Assembly (NCBI GenBank): GCA_030544235.1
Contig: CM060467.1
Location: 2,208,501 to 2,272,500 of the forward strand
DNA length: 64,000 nt
DNA from: Lepturacanthus savala
Taxonomy: Eukaryota > Chordata > Actinopteri > Scombriformes > Trichiuridae
Direction of reading: 5' to 3'
This document shows, piece by piece, positions 40,901-53,583 of this stretch. Every line of letters begins with the position of its first letter. The first letter of the stretch is position 1. The notes under the pieces are model-generated. The model made no database searches and was not told the origin of the DNA. It saw only the letters and a program-made list of their open reading frames with translations. A program made the position numbers and the translations under genes.

Positions 40901-41245
40901 AGCTGACATATTGACTGACAGGCTGGTCCTGGATCATCTGGACAATGAGACTCTACGAGGAACCTAAAGACTGTTTTTGTGTTTTATTTTTTTTTTTAAA
41001 CACTGACTATTTCTTCCATTTTCTGGTCATGTAAAGTAAAAGCAATAATTTGTACTTTGAATTTAGATTTTCAGAACATTTTTATACATTTGCTCAGGGT
41101 TAGTTAGTGGGATGATGAATACTAGTTAAAGTTTAACAACATGTAGTTAAGTTATTGAGAGGAAACTGTATTTAAGGTGAATTTAGCTGCATTTTAGGGA
41201 GAAAAATATTGATTATTTTACTGTGAATGGTTTTTTCATTGAAAT

Positions 41246-41251
41246 ATTAAA
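41246..41251 (+). terminator. map3k6: Likely map3k6 poly(A) signal
   Basis: ATTAAA in GAAATATTAAACAGTG is followed within about 25 nt by a GT-rich run (41274-41303), the usual downstream element. This gives a 3' UTR of about 1.2 kb. No better hexamer lies between the stop codon and here. Confidence 0.6.
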
Positions 41252-41271
41252 CAGTGAATCACTCAGTGTGT

Positions 41272-41273
<2 letters not shown>

Positions 41274-41303
<30 letters not shown>
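41274..41303. repeat. (TG)n microsatellite
   Basis: Just past the probable poly(A) signal. A second (GT)n lies at 41434-41473. Confidence 0.9.
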
Positions 41304-41304
<1 letters not shown>

Positions 41305-41431
41305 CTGTTATTTGAAGGCAGTGATTATTGTTTTTAAGTGAGTGACGAAATCTGTAAGAAACGATGAGGTGGTGAAAAATTCCACATGTGTTTCCTCATC
41401 TGTTTTTACCATGTTGACGTCTCCATAGAAA

Positions 41432-41473
<42 letters not shown>

Positions 41474-41476
<3 letters not shown>

Positions 41477-42834
41477 CTTCTGAATATTTCCTTATTTTTA
41501 ACAGCTAAAAGACTTTCTAGGGAATAATTTTATCTGATTTAGTTGTAGTAGTTCTATATTATATTAAATATAATCTACATTTAACAAGTAATACTGCTAT
41601 TAAAACCTAACTCTCATATATAATATTTAATGTACAAATCATAGATAATACATTAAAAATCATATATATAAAGTAAATATTTCTGTTAATCAATTAACTT
41701 TGTATTTAAGAAAAAAAAGTCTTATCTTAAATTATAATAATATAATACTATTATATATAGATAATTGTGATTAATGTGAGTTTCTATAATTATTGATTCA
41801 AACTGTTTTAGGATCAAATCAGATAAATTATGAATTAATATCTGAAGGTTAAACTCATAAAAGTTGACTTTAATCCAGGAAACTTGTATAAATTCTCTCG
41901 TTTTCCTCTTTTCATCCCTCTGTTCTTCCTCTTCTCTAAATCCCTCCATCTCTGCCGTCTGGGGGCGGAGCTAAACCACTAACGAGGCGACGTTCATAAC
42001 GAGGGGATTTAACGAGGTGACGTTTATAACGAGGAGGATTTCAGCAGAGACTTTTGGGGGATTGAGGACGTGGACCTGGGTCCAGAACATCAAGGATTAT
42101 TGGAATTATTTCATTTCATAATGAGAAACGGTTGCATGAAATTAATTAATCTAACTCCAGATATATTTTAAGTTGATTCTAATTAAACTTTTTAAACTGA
42201 TTCTACATATTTTCTTTCAGTTCTTGCAGAATAATTATTTTGAGTAGAATTTACTTTATTTTTCTAAGAGATTTTCTACTTTATTATTATTATTATTAAA
42301 AATCCAGCACATTTCACACATTCTGCCCCTCAGCTTCCAAATCTGGTTAATTAGCGACTCAGAGCTGTTTTATAACATCTCGTTAGCAGCAGAATCACTA
42401 ACGAGCTGCTGCTGTTCATCCTGCAGGATTCACACATGCTCATTATTTAGTCTCCAGGTTTTTACTGTGAGAAAATAGAAAAATAAATCAAATATCATCA
42501 CATGACACTAGATTCCAGGCTTATTCTAACATTTCAATTCACTTCTTTCTTTCTTATGTAAAAACCCAGTTTATTCTTTAATTATAAGATTTAATTAACT
42601 CACATTAGAGCTGAGATTCATCAGAATCTGTTTATTCTCAGATTTTGTCTGAATCATTTGATGCAGCATCTGTTATTTTTATGGGTTTTTATATAAAAAT
42701 AAATAATCTCACTAGAATTAACTAGAAGACAATAGTTGTGTTTTATATGGAAGCTTTTACGCTTTTATTTTGCCGCTGTGGCATCTGAAAATACGAGTTT
42801 TCTAGTTGGTAATAGAACAGAAATAGAACAGTGT

Positions 42835-42839
<5 letters not shown>
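41474..42839. other. Intergenic, no feature recognised
   Basis: AT-rich unique sequence. A GC box (GGGGGCGG at about 41960) and small direct repeats of TAACGAGG (about 41980-42035) are the only notable points. I see no supported gene. Confidence 0.6.
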
Positions 42840-42888
<49 letters not shown>

Positions 42889-43150
42889 AAACCAGTTCAT
42901 TTGTGTGGTTTATAGATTAATCCTGGCTGTAATCCAGAGAGTTGAATTAAAACCAATAATCTGTGTGTGTGTGTGTGTGTGGGCATGTGTGTGTGTGTGC
43001 ATGTGTGTGTGCATGTGTGTGTGTGTGACCTCATGACCTTTCACCCTTAGTTTCTGTTTTCTTTGTCACCTTCAGATCATCCATGTGACTAAAAATCAAT
43101 GATTTTATCTCTTTCTTTCTTATATAAAAACACAGAAGAGTTATTGGGTG

Positions 43151-43198
<48 letters not shown>

Positions 43199-43200
43199 GT
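42840..43200. repeat. CA, GT and TTA microsatellite cluster
   Basis: (CA)n at 42840-42886, interrupted (GT)n at 42963-43027, and (TTA)n at about 43147-43197. Confidence 0.92.
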
Positions 43201-43839
43201 TATAGTTTATATATAGATATTAATACGTGGATGTATTATAGACCTGGATATGCAGCTGATTTTCTTTATTGAACATTTTCTAACGTGGTCATCAAAGTAA
43301 ATGACTTAAAGGTGAGTTTTGCACGTGTGATTTGCAGGTTTCATTGAAAAGTGCTTTAAAAATAAATGTATTATTATCATTATATAGTTTAATTTGCAGC
43401 AGATTTTCTTTTTTTTATTTGTTTGAAAAGAAAGACTTTAATCACAGGCCTCAAACTATTTTTTCAGTGAAAAAATTGTTGTTTCATAATTTAATAATTT
43501 AAAAAAAAGTCATAATACTGATAATTTTCTCAGAATTCTTATTGGTTTTCTAGAATAAATAAAAAAACTGCACCCCTTAATTATTTTTCAGTTTCCCTGA
43601 TACATCACAGTAAAAATAAGATGAATTTCCTTCTTTTCCATTGTTGAATCTTTAGTTTTTTAGTCTTTTTTCCTTCACTCGTTGATGCTGCAGCTTTTAT
43701 TCTCTGGTCAGTTTCCTCTTAATGAAGCTGAGGTCAAAGTGAAGACGCCTCATTCACCTTTTTACAGCCTCCTCCAGCTCCTCCTCCTCCTCATTGTTGG
43801 TCGTCATGGAGACGGCAGCAGGGAGGGATCTCCTTTTAT

Positions 43840-44040
43840 TAAAGGGAGGAGGTGATTGGTGGAGGGGAGGGAGGTGTCTGTGGAGGAGGAGGAGGAGATA
43901 GCGAGGGGCCCTGGGGGGATCGGGGAGGACCGGGGAGGACCTGATCCACGTGCTCTGGTCCTGGTTCACGGCAACAACACGTTTCAGACTCATTACGTCA
44001 TCGTCTGTAGAATCAGGGATGGAGGAGGGTAAAGCTGTGG
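43840..44040. promoter_or_regulatory. GC-richer island with CCAAT, E-box and CRE-like motifs
   Basis: GTGATTGGTGG (CCAAT on the minus strand, 43851), CCACGTGC (E-box, about 43946) and ATTACGTCATCG (CRE-like, about 43992) lie within 150 bp in an otherwise AT-rich region. No transcript is evident beside it. Tentative. Confidence 0.25.
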
Positions 44041-44044
44041 AGTC

Positions 44045-45626
44045 ACATTCCTGATGGAGGGAAAACTACAACGTTCCTGATGGAGGGAAATAAACTACAA
44101 CATTCCTGATGGAGGGAAATAAACTACAACATTCCTGATGGAGGAAAACTACAACATTCCTGATGGAGGAAAACTACAACATTCCTGATGGAGGAAAACT
44201 ACAACATTCCTGATGGAGGGAAACTACAACATTCCTGATGGAGGAAAACTACAACATTCCTGATGGAGGAAAACTACAACATTCCTGATGGAGGAAAACT
44301 ACAACATTCCTGATGGAGGGAAAAAAACTACAACATTCCTGATGGAGGGAAATAAACTACAACATTCCTGATGGAGGAAAACTACAACATTCCTGATGGA
44401 GGGAAAAAAACTACAACATTCCTGATGGAGGGAAAAAAACTACAACATTCCTGATGGAGGGAAAACTACAACGTTCCTGATGGAGGAAAACTACAACATT
44501 CCTGATGGAGGGAAAAAAACTACAACATTCCTGATGGAGGGAAATAAACTACAACATTCCTGATGGAGGGAAAAAAACTACAACATTCCTGATGGAGGAA
44601 AACTACAACATTCCTGATGGAGGAAAACTACAACATTCCTGATGGAGGAAAACTACAACATTCCTGATGGAGGAAAAACTACAACATTCCTGATGGAGGA
44701 AAAACTACAACATTCCTGATGGAGGAAGAAAACTACAACGTTCCTGATGGAGGAAGAAAACTACAACATTCCTGATGGAGGAAAACTACAACATTCCTGA
44801 TGGAGGAAGAAAACTACAACATTCCTGATGGAGGAAGAAAACTACAACATTCCTGATGGAGGGAAAAACTACAACATTCCTGATGGAGGGAAAACTACAA
44901 CATTCCTGATGGAGGGAAAACTACAACATTCCTGATGGAGGAAAACTACAACATTCCTGATGGAGGAAGAAAACTACAACATTCCTGATGGAGGAAGAAA
45001 ACTACAACATTCCTGATGGAGGGAAAAAAACTACAACATTCCTGATGGAAAAAAACTACAACATTCCTGATGGAGGGGAAAAAAACTACAACGTTCCTGA
45101 TGGAAAAAAACTACAACGTTCCCGATGGAGGGGAAAAAAACTACAACGTTCCCGATAGAGGGGAAAAAAAACTACAACGTTCCCGATAGAGGGGAAAAAA
45201 AACTACAATGTTCCCGATAGAGGGGAAAAAAACTACAACGTTCCCGATAGAGGGGAAAAAAAACTACAACGTTCCCGATAGAGGGGAAAAAAACTACAAC
45301 GTTCCCGATAGAGGGGAAAAAAACTACAACGTTCCCGATAGAGGGGAAAAAAACTACAACGTTCCCGATAGAGGGGAAAAAAACTACAACGTTCCCGATA
45401 GAGGGGGAAAAAAACTACAACGTTCCCGATGGAGGGGAAAAAAACTACAACGTTCCCGATAGAGGGGAAAAAAAACTACAACGTTCCCGATGGAGGGGAA
45501 AAAAACTACAACGTTCCCGATAGAGGGGAAAAAAACTACAACGTTCCCGATGGAGGGGAAAAAAACTACAACGTTCCCGATAGAGGGGAAAAAAACTACA
45601 ACGTTCCCGATGGAGGGAAAAAACTA
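44045..45626. repeat. Intergenic minisatellite, about 25-30 bp unit, with a left-right gradient
   Basis: Left part: CATTCCTGATGGAGGAAAAC plus TACAA. Right part (from about 45115): CGTTCCCGATAGAGGGGAAA with longer A runs. The change T-to-C and G-to-A is abrupt near 45100. Open frames (NVPDRGEKNY repeats) are artefacts. Confidence 0.95.
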
Positions 45627-46440
45627 TTTTTAGTCACATTTTTTTTTCCTTAGAATTCTGAGGTTTTTTTCTGGAATGAACAAAAAATACTTATCCCTTA
45701 AAAATTAAATTAAATTACACTTAATAAAATTTTAGAAAAACTGTATTTTTGGATTAATATTGGATCTTTTCGACATAAATGTGAACAGACGTGATCCCAG
45801 ACATGATGGAGTTCAGCAGGAATCCTCTTATTTAAATAAAAGCTGATGAACTGGAGCAGAAAACAGACGTAAAAACACACGGAGCCTGAATTCTCTGACG
45901 TTTAAAGGAGGCGACGTCCTATAAAAGGATTTATGGAGATAGAATAAAAGCCTCAGAGTTATAGATATATGTTTATATACAGATGAATCATCATGTTCAT
46001 CCTGATTATCGTCATAGTTTAGTCTGAATATAAAACGTTGCTGCAGGATTCAACATAATACATTTATTTAAATTAAATGAACATGACGAGTCTGATTAAA
46101 TCAAACGACAGGAAACAACATGGTTTTTAATCATTTCATTCTCTGAATGAATGTGACCTTTGACCCTGTATAAACCTGCTAAAATAAATTCTACAAACAC
46201 ATTTCACCAGTGAATAAATCATAGATAATTAGTCTCATCTCCACTTTGTTGTTTGAGTCTCTGGTTTCTCTGGAAACGTCTCAACGTTCCTGTTCTTGTT
46301 GTTTATTGAGTCTGATGTGACATCAACATCAACAGGAAGTGACTCGAGACTCTGACGTTTTTCTTCAGAATAAAACCAGTCGGAGCAGTTTCCTTCTATG
46401 GAAGAGGTTTAACGCCATTTAAAAAAATAAAGTGTCATTT
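45627..46440. other. Intergenic, no feature recognised
   Basis: AT-rich unique sequence without coding or repeat signal that I can support. Confidence 0.55.
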
Positions 46441-46973
46441 TCTTTTTATTCATTACAGAAAAAAAAGTTCTGATTTTAATTTGAGGGTTCTGACTTTTTT
46501 TTTTCCTTTAACGTATAATAAGAATTTTTACCATTTTTTTTTTTGAGAAAAAAGTTTAAAAAAGGGGGTAATTTTTTTTTTTATTTGTTCAGAACTGACT
46601 TTTTTAAAAAGGGAATAAACACTTTTTTTTATTCTTTCCAGAAAAAAGTCAGAATTCTGAGAAAAAAGTTAGAAAAAAAAATCGAACTTAAAAAAAATTT
46701 TACATCTTGAAAAATTTTGTAATAAAAAAAAATTTTACACCTTAATTTTTTTTTTCTCAAAAATCTTGACATTTTTCTGTGTTTTCTATAATGAATAAAC
46801 TAAAGTAAGTGTAAAGTAAAATATTAAAATAAATGTTTATCTCTACATTTTTTCCTCAAAATTCTGAGAAAAAAAAATCTGTACAGAATAACAACAAAAA
46901 TGGTTTAAAAAATTTTACCCCTTGAAAAAAAGTCTTAAAAATTCTTCATAAATGTATTATTTATTTATTTATT

Positions 46974-47029
<56 letters not shown>

Positions 47030-47395
47030 TAATATGTATGTATGTATAAAAATATGTATATATATTTTTTTTACACCTTAGATTTTTTTCTATTAAATCT
47101 GATATTTTTCTCAGAATTCTGACTTTTTATGTAATGAATAAATCTATCTCTACATTTTTTTCCTAAAAATTCTGAGGAAAAAAAATCTGTTCTGAATAAC
47201 AATAAAAATAAATAAAATTTTACCCAATGAAAAAATGTTTTAAATTAAAAAAAAATATATTTATTATTTTTTTTTTTAGAATTCTGCCTTTTTTCTTCTG
47301 GAATGATTTTTTTTTATTTTCAATTGAAAAAACTTTTTACCTGTTGAAATTGTTTCACTCCTTAATTTGTTTTTTCTCAGAATTCTGACTTTTCA
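46440..47395. repeat. Degenerate A/T array with AGAATTCTGA cores
   Basis: Imperfect units mixing long T and A runs with TCAGAATTCTGACTTTTT and ATTCCAGAAAAAA. A (TTTA)n tract lies at about 46961-47031. Confidence 0.7.
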
Positions 47396-48740
47396 CATCC
47401 AGATTGATTAATTAATCATATTATTTCCATAGATTATTTCCTTTTCCTCGAGTTTTATTCTCTTTTTCTATCTTTTATTGTTTTTTCTTTCTCTCAGACT
47501 CGTATTTACTGATATAATCACATCATCTCAGAGGCAACGAGTTGATTCTTTGTGTTTTGAGCCTCTTTTTTTTGAGGATTTCGGACTTTAATAGTGTGTG
47601 TGTGTGTGTGAGAGTGTGTGTGTGTGTGTGTGTGGGGGGGGGGCTTCCTCCACTTCCTGTGAAGCTCTGAGGTCACAAAGTGTTTCTCTGATGGAGATAA
47701 AGCAGATTTACAGGTTTAATTCTATGAAATATAAACACACAGGAGGATCAGGATATAAATAATAAGGAAGGTGACGTCTCTGAAATATAAATGTGTGAAT
47801 ATCTGAGTTAAATCAGCAGACGACGCGCTGCATTTCATCACTTCTAAACCTAATTACAGCTGTTTTCTCCACATTGATGTGAAGCTGGATCATTGACTTT
47901 AAGTTATGCAGCTTTCTTCTCTTATCAGACCCCAAAACACTGAAATAAGTCAAAGCTGTTGATAAAAACGTTTCCAGGAAACTTAACTCTCCTTTTTTGT
48001 CCTGTAAATGAAACACACAGTGATTTAATTATAGATTAAACCTGTTGAATCAGCACGTTTTAATGAGTTTAGGCCGACGCGGAGGTTTTATTTGAAGTGT
48101 GACAGCATCAGGGGGATTTGCAGGATTCTGATAAGAAAACAGGAACAACTTTGAGTCACTTAGTGTTTAAAGCGTTCTGCAGCTTCACCATCCCCCATTA
48201 AACCCCCCATTAACCTCCTCATGTCCACATCCCCCATTAACCCTCATCCCTTCAGCTCCTCCTCCTCCTCCAGCAGTGACAGGTGGTGTTTGGGGGTTTT
48301 TGGGGTGAATTCGACTCAACAGCTGCACAAAAGGATCCTGGTGGGTCCTTTAGACCCTAAAACCTAAAGCGTGTCGCCCTGCCCCCACGTCACAGATCCC
48401 TGATCCACAGGTGGAGAATCAGCACAAACTCTGCACAAACTCAGTTTGAGGCTTATTAAAATACGATAAAATCAGATAAAATAATCCTTTATTTGTTATC
48501 TGCATGAGCAACAACAGTGGAGACAGAACAAGTGACATGCAAGAAAATAAGAGATTAAACACGGACTATATATATATAAATAAATAGAATATAATACAGT
48601 ATAATATAGGATAGATGCACCATATGTACAAGATAGATAATATAGATGTTATATAACTATGATACTATCATCTGTTTCTGTGCTAAAGGTTGTGTTAAAG
48701 GAAAAAGAAGAACATTTAAGTAAAAAATACCATTTTTGCA
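47396..48740. other. Intergenic; GT tract and C-rich patch only
   Basis: (GT)n interrupted by GAGA at 47597-47632, followed by a nine-G run. 48190-48260 has CCCCCATTAA repeated and CTCCTCCTCC. No gene supported. Confidence 0.55.
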
Positions 48741-51070
48741 TGCAAATGCATTTTTTTTTTTTAAGAATTAAAAGATTTTTTTTCATTCCAGAAATAAGCA
48801 GAATTCAGATTTTTATTCCTCAGGATTGAAAAAAAAGCTTTTTTAAAATTAATTTCTTAAAAAAAAATTTTAAACTTTTTTTTCCCTCTGAATATTTTAA
48901 GTTTTTTTGTATTTTTTTTTATTGATTCCATAAAAAATTCTGCCTTTTTTCTCAGAATATTTCATTTTTTTATTCATTATATAAAAAATAAATTCAGGCT
49001 TTTTTTCTCAGAACATTAAACGTTTTTTTTCCATTTATTCAGAATTTTTCTCAGAATTAAAAAATTTATATTTTTTTTTTCATAAAAAACTTTTTTTTCT
49101 CATTTTAAGTTTTTGTTTTTATTTTTTATTCATTCCATAGAAATTCTAAATTTGGATTTTTTTCTCAGAATTAAAAAAAAAACATTTTTGAAAAAATAGT
49201 TTGTTTTATTCCTTTGAAAGAAATCCAAGAATAAAGTCAGAATCCCCATTTTTTTCTAGATTTAATTTAAAAAAAAAAATTTCCCATTTTTTTTTTCCAT
49301 TTTTGTCTATTATTTTTTCTGATTTTTTTTCCTCAGGATTGATTTTTTTCTAATTAATTCCATATAATAGCAATTATTAAATTATGAATAAAACTTTACA
49401 TTATTTTTTATTCCCTCTTAAAATGTACTTTTTATTGACCCTAACAGAATAACTTTTTAAAATTTTTATTTAATTTTATTTTTTTTTCTGATAAAAAGTA
49501 AAAAAAATTGACTATTAAAAAATAAAAAATCCGATTTTTTTTCTAGAATATATAAAAAATCCCCATTAAAACATATTTCCAGTGGCTCCTGAGACTCTGA
49601 CAACATCTTAGCTGATTTATTGTTGGAGAATCTTTTTAAAACATGTGAAACTAAAATCAGCCTGACAGGAAACTCGTGTTTATTGTCCACTGAGATTCCT
49701 GCAGCTGCAGCTGATTATTCCAAATAAATATTCTAGTTCTTGTTGAAAAGTCTCATTTGACTTAATCAGAAAAGCATGTTCTGTTCCTGATGATGCTGCT
49801 CGTTAAATTCCAGAGATTTCATGGTGACGTTTTGTGGTTTTCATGTTTTTATGTGACGGTAAAAAACAAACTGGACTTTTCTGTGTTGAAACAGAACATC
49901 GATTTATAAAGCAGAAAATACATATGAGAGCAAAATGGAACGTTTAAATTATAGTATTTTCTGTTCAATAGATCATCATAGTACTGATAAACTAATAAGA
50001 ATTAAAACTAATTAACTGACAAATTCTAAAACTAGGACAGTTTATTCAGAACTGAAAATATTAAGGTTACAATTATTATATTTTTTATTTATTCCAGAAA
50101 AAGTAAAGAAGAAAATTCTGCCTCTTTTCCTCAGAACTGAAAAACTGTTTTAAATTTTTTTTTATTCTAAAAAAAAATCTTCTGAATTGAAAATATTATA
50201 TATGAAAATATATTATATATATAATAATATATAAATATATTTATTTTATTTATTCCAGAAAAAATCTATAATTCTGATATGGCAGACCTGATAAAAAATA
50301 ATTAAGATGTATAATTATTTTTATTTATTTATTTATTAAGATGTATAATAATTTTTATTATTTATACAGAACTAAAAAAAATCCGAGATTAAAATCAGAA
50401 AAGCTCAGAATTCTGACATTTTGGAATTAGGATGTATGATTATTTGTTAGTAATAATATTTTATTATTTATTTTTTAAAATATTTTCATTCTAAAAAAAA
50501 TCTGTCTTAAAAAATCTTGAAATAATGAACTTTTTTTCCTCTGAATTGAATTTTTTTTTTAAAGATATTATTATTATTATTATTTTATACATTCCAGAAA
50601 AATCTAGAATTCTGATATTATGACTTTTTACTCAGAACAAAAATGTATTTTATTATTTATTTATATATTTATTAAGATAATTAATTATTTAAAAAATGAA
50701 TTAAGTTATTCAGAATTGAAAAAATAGGATGTATAATTATTTTTAGTAATATTTTATTATTTATTTATTTATATATTTCTTCAATTTAATATTTTGTATT
50801 TATTTTAGAAAAAGTCTGTCTTTTTTTCTACAGAATCAAAAAATGTAAAATATATAAAAAAGAAAAGATATGACTTTTTAACTCGGAACTAGAAAAAAAA
50901 TAGGTGTAAATCTTTAAATTCATTTTTTATTTGTTCCAGAAAATCTAATTTTATTTTCTCAGAACTAAAGAAAATATTTAAAAAATGATATTCATTCTAA
51001 AAAAATCCGGGAATAAAATCAGAATTTTGTTTTTTTTCTAGATTAATTATATATTATAATTAATATAATA
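48740..51070. repeat. Degenerate A/T array, same family as 46440-47395
   Basis: Over 2 kb of loosely repeated TTTATTCATTCCAGAAAAAA, CAGAATTCTGACATTTT and TTTTTTCTCAGAAT motifs separated by A or T runs. Units are too diverged to give a firm period. No coding capacity. Confidence 0.65.
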
Positions 51071-51299
51071 TAATTAATTAAAAAAAAATAAAATACACCC
51101 CTTAAACCATATTGCCATATTGACCTGCCTGTGAGTTCGCTATAATTTTGTAGCGGAAGGAACCAACAGAAGGGGGGTGGCGAGTATTTATGTCACATAA
51201 AAAACATAAATAAACCCATAAATTTGCCTTAACTATACAACACATGTTATAATTAAACGTCAATAGTCTCCGTATATTTCTTATATCAAGTTAAATATT

Positions 51300-51735
51300 T
51301 CTACTATTTAAGGGAACATACCATAATCAGCAGCCCCCCCCCCTCCGTGGATAATGGTTCAGTCCGACCGGAGCCAGTGAGGCAGCTTCATCTCAGTAGC
51401 ATCAGCTGTGTTGGAGAGTGGAAAACTTCACTTCTCCTGCGCTGTTCTGCTCATTAAAACACGTTTTAATGCTTTTAATGTTTACCTTCATCTTTTAGGA
51501 GCCTCTGCCGCCACTTTGGAGTATTTAACCCCTCTTTTTATTGTGTTTTTTTTACGTTAATGTATTTATTTATTCTCGGACCTGGTTGGATCTGCAGCAA
51601 GTTTCTCCTTCACCTCATTTACCGCTGAAGGAATGAGAGGAAGAGCCGAAAAAACCCATGTTTGAATGAACAAAAGAACAGAAAGCGACGTTTCTGCCGC
51701 CGGAATGGAGGAGAAGATCCTGCCTGCAGCAACAT
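51300..51735 (+). other. Candidate 5' exon of a downstream gene
   Basis: Base composition becomes mixed and less repetitive. An ATG at 51705 in GCCGCCGGAATGG has a strong Kozak context and opens MEEKILPAAT before CAACAT|GTAAGT, a full donor consensus at 51736. Upstream in-frame or overlapping short ORFs exist (ATG at 51634 and 51658). No partner exon is visible in the remaining 12 kb, so the intron would be long. Identity unknown. Confidence 0.35.
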
Positions 51736-52194
51736 GTAAGTCTGAAAAAAGCAAAAAAACGCAGAAAATCAATGCATGCAGCAGGATTTGTAATGAATGT
51801 TATCCACCTCAGTGTAATAACAGCGTCCTGAACTTCGCAGAAACCTGTAGTTTTCCTGCTGAAATGCAGTAAAATCCCACATTGCATTGCAACACATTGA
51901 ATCTGCACACACACACACACACACACACAGCATGAAGAATATGCACGAGCTCAACACCTCATTTAATCTGTTCAATCTGTCACAATCACACTTTATTTAT
52001 TTGATTCTCATGCAAAAACAAACGGGTTTAACCCTCAACTGATGCAGCTTCTTCTAGATGAGGTAATGTGTGTGTGTGTGTGTGTGTGGTCCCCTCCCCC
52101 TCCTTATGTTATGTTTAGCTCATACACCAACATGATGCATTCACAGGCGGTGCAGGAATCTCCACCAGATGCATGCCATAGGTTTTTTTTTTCC

Positions 52195-52261
<67 letters not shown>

Positions 52262-53430
52262 TGCAGGTGCAGTGAAAGTCAGCTGCTGCAGAGCTGCACC
52301 AAAACTCAACTAAAACAATTTAACCAGACGTCCAAAGTGCATCAGCTTCAGCCTCAAGTTGAACGTTTATAGCTGCAATTAAGAAAACTTCTCGTGATCT
52401 GACGTCGTTTTAAGACAAATAACGAGATGAAACGTGCTGGACATCTGCCAGAATGCAGCTGTTTTAAAGCTCGGAGGCATTGTTGCCACACAATGTGACC
52501 TCCTGCTTCTCCTTCTCCTCCTTGTGACATCACAAAACTTCCTTCCTGCCCGACGGGAGTCTCTGGTTTTGTCCTTGGCTCCGCGTTGAATAGAGAAAGC
52601 AGCAGAGTTCCACCCTGGTGGTTGGGAAGAATCTGCATCAGACGTGTGATTCTGACTCACACCAGACCGGCTGTGATATTAATAATATTAATAATCATAA
52701 TAAATGTGATGAATGTGGATGTGACAGCAGCAGGATTCGTGTTTTCAGCTTCTTTCTGCTGCAGAAAGGTCCACGTTGCTCCGTGATCGTGTGTTTTTCC
52801 TCCACATTTGCACGTCTGTGTGAGATAAAGCTTCAGTTTTGAATATGACATCGACGCACGGCCATGTTTCTGAGGGAGATTTGACCTTCTATGGTTCAAT
52901 TCCTGGGACGTTCAGCGCTGCAGTTTCATCATTTTGTGGCCTTGAACACCGAGGACACTGAGGCCATGAATTTATAAATTAAAACAATGATTTTAGCTTC
53001 TTTCTTATTAATTATTGAGGAAAAAATTATGGAAAAACGTCACTAAAGTCACTAAAAATCATGTTGTATATCTATTTCTTTTCTGTTTTCTTTGCAGAAA
53101 ATAGCATTTTAATGCCTATTATAGTTGCTGCTAGCACAAATACGCCCATAAATAAAAATCTATTCTATCTTATTATTCTAGACACTTAAATAATTTAATA
53201 AATATATACTTATCATGGTGGAAAATCATAATAATCTAAATAAAATGACTCTTTCTGAGGAAGTTGTTGACGTCATGTGACAGGAAGTAGTTGTATTTTA
53301 AGTATAAAATGTCTTTTATAGACTTAAAGTACATTTTCACAACAAAAACAGTGTTTTAACTCTTTATTTTATAGTGTTTCCATATGGCAACAGTTATTTT
53401 ATCTTAATTTTTCTAAAAAAAAAAAAATGT
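51736..53430. other. Intergenic or intronic; GT/CA tracts only
   Basis: CA tract at 51901-51928, GT tracts at 52065-52088 and 52196-52262. 52380-52960 is less AT-rich but shows no frame or splice pattern I trust. 53050-53430 has faint similarity to the large fold-back family. Confidence 0.55.
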
Positions 53431-53560
53431 GATATAAAATCTATGTTTTTACAGTTATAGGGGGGAGAGGGGGCTTTTATTTTGAAAGGGCATGCAATTT
53501 ATAAGGTCACATGACCAGGATATCCCTATTGCTCACGAACATTTAATGTCTATTTCATCT
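53430..53560. mobile_element. Fragment of the large fold-back family
   Basis: Contains GTTTTTACAGTTA, GGGGGCTTTTATTTTGAAAG and CCAGGATATCCCTATTGCTC, as in the right arm of the palindrome in intron 6. Confidence 0.65.
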
Positions 53561-53583
53561 GAGACATTGACGCTGCTTCCATC

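Noticed and set aside
43754..43993. Minus-strand 79-residue frame with a Glu run
   Set aside because: Low-complexity GGAGGAGG sequence; no splice or family support.
45208..45653. NVPDRGEKNY repeat frames
   Set aside because: Readings of the intergenic minisatellite.
51566..51975. Minus-strand frames of 68-103 residues over the candidate first exon
   Set aside because: They run through a CA microsatellite (VCVCVC) and show no domain; the + strand exon signal is stronger.
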